Source of the DNA: Byssochlamys sp. IMV 00236
Lineage: Eukaryota > Ascomycota > Eurotiomycetes > Eurotiales > Thermoascaceae
Length of the DNA stretch: 14,762 bases
Direction: 5' to 3'
NCBI GenBank assembly: GCA_001931875.2
Contig: MSJH02000661.1
Coordinates: 1-14,762, forward strand
The stretch's first letter is position 1; the number at the start of each line of letters is the position of its first letter. The position numbers were made by a program, and so were the translations under genes. Positions 7,490 through 14,762 of the stretch are shown here, in pieces. Below the pieces are notes generated by a model, which had not been told where the DNA came from, searched no databases, and was given only the letters and a program-made list of their open reading frames with translations.

Positions 7490-9363
7490 ATGAACACTGA
7501 ATCCACGCGTCAATACAGCTTACCTAGACCGTTATCAAACACAACAACCACATTAATTAAACTAGCCCATCAACAACCATTGGTTATTCCCGATGCTCAA
7601 GAACTGTTATCAATAAAAGCTGATCTAGAAGTGCTGTTACCACTTGCTGAAAACAGAGCTCAAGATCTTAAAAGAGGACTCAATAAATTAGATGGCAATG
7701 TAAAGATTTATGACAATGGAGAAGGTAAATCTAATTGTGGCAACTCTTCATAATGATTTACATTTATATATATAGTCAATGCGGAAAACACAAAGATAAA
7801 GCAAGAATCAGGTAATACATCTAGTCCTGTTTCTTTAATTTTCAATCTTATACTCTTTCTCTAGACGATTACTCTGATTCACTTTTTATACCAAAGAATG
7901 ACCAACAGAGTAGACAAGCGTAAGCTCAGAATTCGCACATACAAATAAAATACTAAACATAATCTAGTGCATTAGAAGCCATTAGAAGAAGACGAAGACG
8001 AGAGGATACAGAGAGTGCCGATGAAGGTAAGAGATATATATAAAAGAATACAGCTAGTAACAGTATATGTAGGAGCACGACGAAGCGAATCACCTCATTT
8101 AAAAATGAAAAGAATGGAACCCTTACAACGACAATATGCTCAAAGTATGTCACCGCCTACTCTACACAACGACTTGAAAAAGAAAAAACAAGCATCACCT
8201 TCTGTCAATGCGCGGGCGCAACAGGACCAGTCAAAGGAAGAGCTGGATTTTATCAGAGTGAAGCCAAAAGATCAAGTGCCTGTCGCGACCTTTTGGACAG
8301 CAATGGAACCCTATTTTCGTCCACTGACAGAAGAAGATCGACAGTTTCTATTAGAAAAATCAGATACAGGAAAGCCCTTTCTAATACCACCTCTTGGAGA
8401 GCATTATCTAGATCAATGGGCCAGAGAAGATCAGTTACTGCAACAGCAAACAAAGTCACCGCTCAATTCAAGGCATAGCTCCGTAGATCCTCAATCACAA
8501 CAACAGCAGCAACAGCAACAACAGCAGAAGCTAAAATATATAAAGGAGCCAATCACTGACGATCAACTACTGCAGGATGATTTAACTTCAGGGTCATTAA
8601 CAGAACGATTACTTTCTAGTCTGGTTGCTGAAGATATCATTGATCCTTCAGAACTGAAAAGGGAAGTAGATGAAGTAGAGGGAGAAGAAAATACTGAAGA
8701 TCAAGATACACAAAATAAAAGTGTGGATCGAGTATTAGAAATAGTGGATTTTGAAGAGAGATTAAAAAGAGAGCTTCGATATGCAGGACTATTTGGAGAT
8801 GATGATGTAAGTAGCATAATGTATATTGCTTACACATATATTTATACAATTATATAAATTTAGGTTGACTGGAATGCAAGAGAAGATGATGAAATTTGCG
8901 CAGAATTACGTGCACTTGGACGTGAATATAAAGAACAATTGAAAATAAATGATTATCGAAAGAAGAGGCTATTAGAAATAGTGGATTGCCAGCTACAATA
9001 TGAACAATACAGACAGGTGTTAGATACATTAGATAATCAAGTAGAACAAGGTTACATAAAGCGATTTGTAAGTAACACGTTTATGCTGGAATTTGAACAG
9101 TGACTTAACATATATGTATGTAGCGTAACCAAAAATCAAAGAAACGTAAAGCAACTTCAGGGCAAAAGTCAACTTTATCTGAAAACGCCATTTATGCAAT
9201 GGAAAAAAGAAGGACATGGATCAATGCACTTGGAGAGATATTCAAAGATAAGAACCTCGTCATGCCTTCTAAATCCATATATTCCCCAGAACCTTCAGCA
9301 ACAGCAACAACAACAACAACAACAGACGAAAACGATAATAATAATAGTAATAATAATAGTTAA
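7490..9363 (+). CDS. ADA3: Ada3/Ngg1, adaptor subunit of the SAGA/ADA histone acetyltransferase module
   Basis: Scaffold that links Gcn5 and Ada2 in the nuclear SAGA and ADA coactivator complexes. Seven exons: 7490-7724, 7776-7811, 7865-7919, 7968-8026, 8073-8806, 8864-9067 and 9124-9363, giving 520 aa; introns are 46-57 bp. Features: N-terminal helix (about 34-70, IPDAQELLSIKADLEVL); basic cluster AIRRRRRRED; the family core starting DFIRVKPKDQVPVATFW (187 on) through FRPLTEEDRQFLL and GEHYLDQW; a run of ten Gln (8498-8527); and the conserved C-terminal block VDWNAREDDEICAELRAL (374 on), then KRRTWINALGEIF. The tail is low-complexity: six ACA codons (9307-9324) give poly-Thr, followed by Asn-rich sequence. 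The mid-protein QQ tract and the tail are poorly conserved regions in this family. Confidence 0.92.
8498..8527 (+). repeat. CAA/CAG repeat coding poly-Gln in ADA3
   Basis: Ten consecutive CAA or CAG codons encode glutamine between the conserved core and the C-terminal block of Ada3. The mixed codons suggest an old or stabilised repeat. Confidence 0.9.
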
Positions 9364-9438
9364 CATTATTATGATGTGTATATTTGTATATTAAACACCC
9401 TCTCCTTCTCCTTTTTTTTTTTGGTTTTTTCCCTTGAT
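9364..9438. other. Short convergent spacer ADA3/GPI11
   Basis: Only 75 bp separate the two stop codons, and the two 3' UTRs must overlap. The minus-strand AATAAA at 9438-9443 includes the GPI11 stop codon. A T10-12 tract lies near 9411-9422. Confidence 0.7.
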
Positions 9439-10237
9439 TTATTCATTTTTCTTTTTACCAAATATTCTTTTCAAAGAAGACCAAACAAAGGCAGTCAATA
9501 CACCAACTGAATGCCCAACATAGGTCGATATGACGCATGAAATAGGCCATACTTGCCACTCCCTTTCCCAATCTAAAGGCAAAACAATCGCTCCAATCCA
9601 TGCACCCGAAAGTGTACAGATTGCTTGAGCATAAGCATATATTTCTGAGCTTGTTGTAGGACTACAATAGACTATAAATCTCTCTTTTTTTTCCTTCATG
9701 TGAATCAATCACTCTCACTTTGAATCTTACCTATGTTGTAAGAACACTTTAATCCAAACAGAGTCAGTCAATGATTGGAAACAAGGCATCACGGTTAATA
9801 TAGACAGATAAGCTGCAAATAAAAATGTATTGGGTATTTTCCTATGTTGAATAAGATCATCTTGCTTTTTGATATATGTATTATATTGTACTCTATGAGT
9901 GGTGCACCAAACAACACAGTTAATATATGAAGTACTCCAGTTGTGATAATAGTTGCCAGTACACTATAAAAAGCGGATTTCTTTTATATGCATATCAATA
10001 GTCTGTTTTATGTCCTTTCTTTTTGTTTGATTTTACCAAAGTTTTATCGGATGTTCCACGCAATAGATTTGACAATATGACAAGTAGCAAATGACCAGCA
10101 AATAAAATAGGGACTGTTGTCCAAAGTGTTGTTACAGGATCCTTTAATAATGATGTTGCTGGTAATTTGAAAATGGCAGCATAATTAAGTCCAATGGCTA
10201 ATAAGCTTACAAACAATTCACTTCCAAAAGGATTCAT
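9439..10237 (-). CDS. GPI11: Gpi11/PIG-F, GPI ethanolamine-phosphate transferase subunit
   Basis: ER multi-pass membrane protein that stabilises the transferases (Gpi7, Gpi13) adding ethanolamine phosphate to GPI anchors. Four exons from the ATG at 10237: 10037-10237, 9892-9980, 9731-9841 and 9439-9661, with introns of 56, 50 and 69 bp, giving 207 aa (family about 220). Hydrophobic segments include FVSLLAIGLNYAAIF, TVPILFAGHLLLVILSNLL, and VLATIITTGVLHILTVLFGAP, the last containing the family's LFGAPL. They are followed by a segment ending VMPCF, then GAWIGAIVLPLDWEREWQVW, the PIG-F signature, and VISTYVGHSVGVL. The C-terminus KKNE* fits a KKxx ER-retrieval signal. The exon 2 acceptor (9981) was chosen because it keeps frame and gives the conserved KSAFYSVL. 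The gene is divergent from CTF18. Confidence 0.93.
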
Positions 10238-10359
10238 TGCCAAAAAAAAAAAGAGAAGTATCCTTTTTTAAAATAGCGAAAAAGGCGCGTATCTATAAAA
10301 TAAAAAAAGGGGGCGCGTATCATTCTTTTTTTTTTTACCTGCTTATTATTCATTACAAA
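10238..10359. promoter_or_regulatory. Bidirectional promoter GPI11/CTF18 with duplicated GGCGCGTATC
   Basis: A 122-bp gap between divergent start codons. The 10-mer GGCGCGTATC occurs at 10284-10293 and again at 10312-10321, each preceded by an A-run. On the other strand each copy holds ACGCG, the core of MluI cell-cycle boxes bound by MBF-type factors at S-phase genes. A TATAAAA-like string lies between the copies (10294-10300). A T-tract with ACCTGCTT comes just before the CTF18 ATG. Confidence 0.5.
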
Positions 10360-13300
10360 ATGACAACCACAATGACCAATAAAAGAGATTTCTCAGCAAG
10401 CTTTCCTGCTGATGAAGACGAGGATGACTTGATTAGACAAAGCTTAGAATTCGAACAAGACGAACAGGAAATTATAAGATTTGACGACTATATGAATCGA
10501 AAAGAGGAACACCATATTGAACCAGATCCTTTTGAAACCAATCCATCTACTTTTCAAAACTCGCTTATAGATGCTATGGATTATATGGACATTGAGGACG
10601 ATGAACCATTATTTGCTCTTCACGACGAAGGATTAAGTCGAACGACCAACACAGCCAAAATTACCTTGGAGACAACAGAACAAACCGACTACACAAAAGT
10701 GCCATTGAACGGCTCGTTTGTGACCGCGACCTGTCCTAGAACAGGCGTCTCTTTATACTTTCCAAAGCAAGTGGAGGGATTCAATAAGAATCGAAAGAAC
10801 GACTTGTACAAGGAGATTATTTCCAAGACCAACAAAAAGAGTCTGCTGTCGACGCCTATCATTAGATTAATGCAAAATATTGAAAAAGCAAATCAAGAAC
10901 AATTAGAAAAGATAGAGAGAGATATTCAGATAGATAAAAGGCAAAAGAAAAAGAAAAAGAAGATTGAAAAAGATAACTCGGGGCAGCTGTGGGTTGATAA
11001 GTATAGACCTAAGACATACTCTGATCTGACAGGTGATCAGCGCCTGTTCCGTGAAGTGTTAAGATGGGTCAAGCAATGGGATTTCTGTGTTTTTGGAAAA
11101 CAGCCACCACAAGAAACACAGCGTGATAAAGTGATGAGAGAACTTCGGGATACACTCAATAGTAATAGTAATAATAATAGATATTACAAAAGAGATAGAA
11201 TACAAAAGGTAAGAAAGAAAGATATTAGAAAGGAAAGGAAATTAAATACGGTTATATAGAGCAATGATTCTTTAAAACGCCCAGAGAAAAAGATCCTGCT
11301 ACTCTCTGGTCCACCGGGCTTTGGTAAAACGACACTTGCGCATGTGATAGCTAGGCTAGCGGGTTACAACATCATTGAAGTCAATGCAAGTGATGATCGT
11401 ACGGGAGATGTTGTAAAGACGAAAATCAAATCAGCATTGGAAATGCAGGCTATCATAAGAGATTCAAACACGGAGGAAGATGGCAAGCGCACCATGGCAA
11501 TGAATCAAAAGCCAAATCTTTTGGTTATTGATGAAATTGACGGAGTCAGCAGTAGCTCTGGAAGTAGTGGAACAGATGTATGTAAAAAGTTGACTTGGCA
11601 GAATGTTATTTACAGTTTCCCAATATAGAGTTTTATACAGCAACTAGTACAGCTGGCAAGTGTAGAGTTAGAAGAAGACAAGAAAAAAAGAACCAAATCA
11701 AAACCATTACTGAGGCCTATCATATGTATTTGTAATGACGCGTAGGTTTTCAATATATACAGAATATATACAGAAAACTAAGATATTCTAGATATACGCC
11801 TGCCCTTCGTCCCTTGAGGGCCATTGCACACTCAATACAGTTTAGAAAAGTGCCAATGATGACCATTGCCAAACGATTAGAGTACATTTGTGAGAATGAA
11901 GGACTAGAGACAGATCAAAGGACGCTATGTATGTTGGCAGAGATAACAGATGGCGATATTCGAAGCTGCTTAAATACGCTACAGGTTTGAAATCATATAT
12001 AATAGATTCTAGCAATAACACATATTGTAGTTTATTCGATCTAAAAGCAGAGTGTTTAAAAGAGAAATGCTAAACGAAGTAGGACTCGGCAAAAAGGATA
12101 TGACACAATCTTTATTTTCAGTGTGGGAAAGTTTGTTCTGTAAACCAAGCTCAAATCAAAAGTCCTCTGTTCAGACCGGTAAGCTTGGAAAGTTCAACCA
12201 AAAGTATAGTCATGCACTGACTTGTGTGTAAACATGTAGAAAAGGACGGTAGATACCTTAGTCGATTAACAGAGTCTATTGCTTCCAATGGTGAAATAGA
12301 ACGTATCATGCAAGGATGTTTTGAATCCTATCCATTGATGAGATTCCATGATGTAGCTATGCAAAAAGTAGTTAGAATTAGCGAATGGCTCGACTTTTAT
12401 GACCAACTCAATCAACGTACATCAGAACGACAAGAGTTTGAATTATACAAATACTTACCGTACCCTCTTGTTAACTTTTATCGATTCTTTGCCGGTACAA
12501 CCATGCAGGAACATCGGGTTGAGTATCCTAGAGTGGATTATCAAGTCTTTTTAGCAAAAAAGCAGTTTGAAAACCTCATTGAAATATTCTTGTCTGGTGT
12601 TGATGCAACTAAACGAAGATATCTAAACAAGACTATTATCAGTAAAGAGTTTGTGCCTCGCTTAATGCATGTCATCTCGCCCGATCTAAGGCCAGTAAAT
12701 AAGCAATTGATTAAACCAGAAGAAAAGAAGGTGCTTGCGAGACTGGTAGACATTATGATTGAATACGGGTTATCATTCATACAAGAAAGGACAGAGGATG
12801 GGCAGTTTTTATACAAGCTTGAACCGTAAGTCGTCATAGACTGTAAAATAATAATGGATCTAAAATGTAATCTATAGACCTGTTGAGCAATTGCTACAGT
12901 TTGAACTATCAAGTCCAAAGGCAATTTTACCAAGACAGTATGCAGTTAGACAAATGATCGCACAAGAGGTAAGTGCATTCTATATATAGTCTATCCGACA
13001 TTTAATGTCCTTCTAGATTGAAACAGAGATTCTGAAAAGAAAAGAAAATATGCTTGCTTTACGTGGAGGAGTGAAAAAGGCACCGATTGATGAAAGGTAA
13101 ATAGATTAAATATGAATTTATTAAGGTATTAACCAACTTTAATCAAGCCCTGTCATAAAGAAAGTACAAAACAAGCCTGAAAAGGTGGCTGTTGATTTCT
13201 TTGGTCGCCCCATTGTAAAGCAAAAGCAAAAGCAAAAGCAATCATCAAATAAGATGGATGGTAATATTAAAGAAAGATATTTGAAAAGGTATTAACCACA

Positions 13301-13417
13301 AATGTTTATGTAGTGGACGATTCCCAAGATACAGCCAAGCCTGCTGTAAGTTATAAATATCATGAAGGCTTTTCCAACGCAGTTAGGAAGCCGATGACTG
13401 TACAGATGTTCCTTTAA
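10360..13417 (+). CDS. CTF18: Ctf18, large subunit of the alternative RFC clamp loader
   Basis: AAA+ ATPase that, with Rfc2-5, Dcc1 and Ctf8, loads PCNA at forks for sister-chromatid cohesion and the replication checkpoint. Ten exons: 10360-11208, 11260-11577, 11629-11741, 11792-11984, 12031-12178, 12240-12825, 12878-12968, 13017-13096, 13148-13260 and 13314-13417, giving 864 aa. Features: acidic N-terminus; RFC box LWVDKYRPKTYSDLTGD (210-226); Walker A GPPGFGKT (300-307); EVNASDDRTG; Walker B VIDEID (372-377); sensor-1 CND followed by AYTPALRPLR; a C-terminal helical domain; VDFFGRP; and the terminal YKYHEGFSNAVRKP, the family's Dcc1/Ctf8-binding tail. GTAAGT at 13346 is not used as a donor, since the read-through is conserved. 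For exon 3 an alternative acceptor (11641) is also in frame. The hexamer repeat at 13219-13240 codes KQKQKQKQ. AATAAA (13416-13421) overlaps the stop. Confidence 0.95.
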
Positions 13418-14441
13418 TAAAATCACAAGCAGTACATGTTTGTTGTTTTCTTTCATTAATCAGTGTACATTGAGGACACGTCCAGTGATCAGGATCTGAT
13501 GTAGTAGGTCTCTGAAACAGACAAACCTCACATACCAAAACGAAGGGCTGGTTCCGAAATGTACAAGCAGAACAAATCCAGGCATTCTTCTCGTGTGGTG
13601 TAACACAACCCTTTTTCTGATTTCTGTCGTCACTTTGATCTGTTTCAAGTCTTCGTTTGTTTCGTCTGTCCTTTATCACATTTTCTTCATCATCACTGCT
13701 TTCAATAACAATCGTTTGACTCCCACCGCACCACAGCTTGTCTTGAAGTCTTCTTTGAGCCGCCATTGCAGCCAATTGAGACGGTGACATATTGCTATCA
13801 TCACCAATGCCACCTAAACGAACTCCACCAGTAGGTAACATCACCTTGCTGAGCCTTTGTCGTTTCTCTGCCGCTGCTGCAGCCGCAATACGAATATTGG
13901 AAGGTAAGGAAGAAGATGCGCCTAGTCTATGGCCCTTGGAATAAAATCCTTCGCCTTGATAGCCTGATGCCATCAGCATCTCTGTCTCTGTTTTTAATTC
14001 TTCCAATAGCTTATAAAACTGTGCATCGTGTGGTCCTCTGACGATATGCGCTATTCTAAATAATAGGTTACATTATACGCAGCCTCCCATAAAAAGCAAG
14101 GACTTACTCATGAAGTAAAGTGCCCAGAATATCTTCGTATTCTAAAAACTGTGTATCGTCAAAATGTGGTCTGAGTCTTAGGTTGATCTTCCAGCCACTG
14201 TTAACATTAACTCCTTTAAAGCGTACTGTTAATATAGTTGTCAAATAGACAAGTAAAAAAACAAACCTAATAGATTTGGATTGGTAGGAAAGAATTCACA
14301 TAGATGCTTAATGGTCCAAGATCTCTTTACCAGTATCGGTTTTACTTGTGACGCAAGTTTTTTGAGTATATTTAAGGCTGTTTCCGAGTTCTTTTTCCTA
14401 GTTAAAACTTTATATTCTTTAACAGGCTCATCTATGGTCAT
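13383..14441 (-). CDS. WSS1: Wss1/SPRTN-like DNA-protein crosslink metalloprotease
   Basis: WLM-domain protease that degrades proteins covalently trapped on DNA and acts with SUMO and Cdc48. Three exons from the ATG at 14441: 14267-14441, 14108-14225 and 13383-14055, with introns of 41 and 52 bp, giving 321 aa. Features: WLM domain about 1-130, with RKKNSETALNILKKLA, NVNSGWKINLRLRP, and the zinc site HEIAHIVRGPH (97-107; H97, E98, H101, H107) followed by DAQFYKLLEEL. The second intron falls inside the E98 codon. A basic and Ala-rich linker ends in VRLGG. TIVIESSDDEE (about 212-222) is a strong SUMO-interaction motif. Two RanBP2-type zinc fingers follow: CSAC...CEVC (259-276) and CPQC...CTAC (291-308). 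No obvious Cdc48-binding SHP motif was identified. The coding end overlaps CTF18 by 35 bp on the opposite strand. Confidence 0.93.
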
Positions 14442-14600
14442 TAAGAAGCAACAAAAGAAGAAAAAAAAAAACCTTATCTCGTTGTTTTTATGTTCCGCTA
14501 AAAACCAACTGTAACGGAGATTGTTCCACTATAAAATAAAGTTTTGGAAATTCAACATCATACACATCTTTTTTTTTTTTTTTTCCTTTTAATTGTTTCA
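14442..14600. promoter_or_regulatory. Bidirectional promoter between WSS1 and the right-edge gene
   Basis: A 159-bp gap between divergent start codons, with an A-tract (14460-14471) near WSS1, TATAAAATAAA (14531-14541), and a 16-T run (14569-14584) shortly before the plus-strand ATG. This T-run then ATG layout is like those of SNU114 and CTF18, but without ACCTGCTT. Confidence 0.45.
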
Positions 14601-14762
14601 ATGGATAAAAAAAGAAGTAGTTCTTTTTCCACTACTTCACCAAAGGATATCCCGGTGAGGATTATTGATGACGAGATCATACCCTCGAGATCATACTATT
14701 CAGCTCATCTCCATGTAGACTCAAGTAAGATTAAAAAGAGGCTGCATATATATATATATATA
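14601..14762 (+). CDS. First exon of an unrecognised gene, cut by the window edge
   Basis: The ATG at 14601 follows a T-rich leader. The first exon probably ends at 14724, before a GTAAGA donor, giving 41 codons plus one base. The start reads MDKKRSSSFSTTSPKDIPVR, then IIDDEIIPSRSYYSAHLHVD. I do not recognise it: a basic and Ser/Thr-rich start, then an acidic turn. The remaining 38 bases look like intron, ending in a TA repeat at the window edge. The family cannot be named from this fragment. Confidence 0.6.
   Translation, partial: MDKKRSSSFSTTSPKDIPVRIIDDEIIPSRSYYSAHLHVDSSKIKKRLHIYIYI

Noticed and set aside
12541..12933. 130-codon minus-strand frame within CTF18
   Set aside because: Antisense to conserved CTF18 coding and crosses one of its introns; no recognisable domain.
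13346..13382. GTAAGT...GCAG as an eleventh intron of CTF18
   Set aside because: At 37 bp it is short, and the read-through encodes the conserved Ctf18 tail YKYHEGFSNAVRKP.
1..14762. tRNA, rRNA, CRISPR array, bacterial operon or viral gene
   Set aside because: Looked for on both strands by eye. No cloverleaf with A/B boxes, no direct-repeat array with spacers, and no viral hallmark genes were seen. A weak RNA gene could escape this reading.

Overview
The window looks like nuclear DNA of an early-diverging fungus, most probably Mucoromycota (Mucorales-like). It is AT-rich, every gene is cut by many short GT-AG introns (mostly 46-61 bp), the housekeeping proteins are fungal in type, and genes are closely packed in divergent and convergent pairs. 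The species cannot be named from the sequence alone. All exon coordinates were worked out by hand from splice signals, reading frame and protein-family conservation.

Left part (1-1840): a decaying mobile-element gene. Positions 685-1840 carry six exons encoding the C-terminal part of a Fanzor (eukaryotic TnpB-like, RNA-guided RuvC nuclease). The signs are a VDEFRTS motif followed by a CxxC zinc ribbon, and a terminal WQRDVNAALNI RuvC-III motif. The RuvC-I half is absent and two frame disruptions are visible. Positions 2-458 hold further decayed coding sequence on the same strand that may be its N-terminal part. A compound inverted repeat with a CRE-like site lies directly after the Fanzor stop codon and before the next gene.

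Right part (2015-14762): a run of conserved genes. In order: SNU114 (+, U5 snRNP GTPase, 8 exons, 977 aa); a small MLX/Ino4-like bHLH-zipper factor (-, 4 exons, 209 aa); CGR1 (-, rRNA processing, 3 exons, 123 aa); ADA3/NGG1 (+, SAGA acetyltransferase module, 7 exons, 520 aa), divergent from CGR1 across a 231-bp promoter with an ATCACGTGAT E-box; GPI11/PIG-F (-, GPI-anchor synthesis, 4 exons, 207 aa), convergent with ADA3; CTF18 (+, alternative clamp loader, 10 exons, 864 aa), divergent from GPI11 across a 122-bp promoter with a duplicated GGCGCGTATC; WSS1/SPRTN-like DNA-protein crosslink protease (-, 3 exons, 321 aa), whose coding end overlaps that of CTF18 by 35 bp; and the first exon of an unrecognised gene (+) at the right edge.

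These genes do not form a pathway. Several act on chromosomes (CTF18, WSS1, ADA3) or on RNA (SNU114, CGR1), and neighbours share promoters or 3' ends. The most unusual content is the Fanzor relic, the CTF18/WSS1 coding overlap and the promoter motifs. No tRNA, rRNA, CRISPR array or bacterial-type feature was seen.
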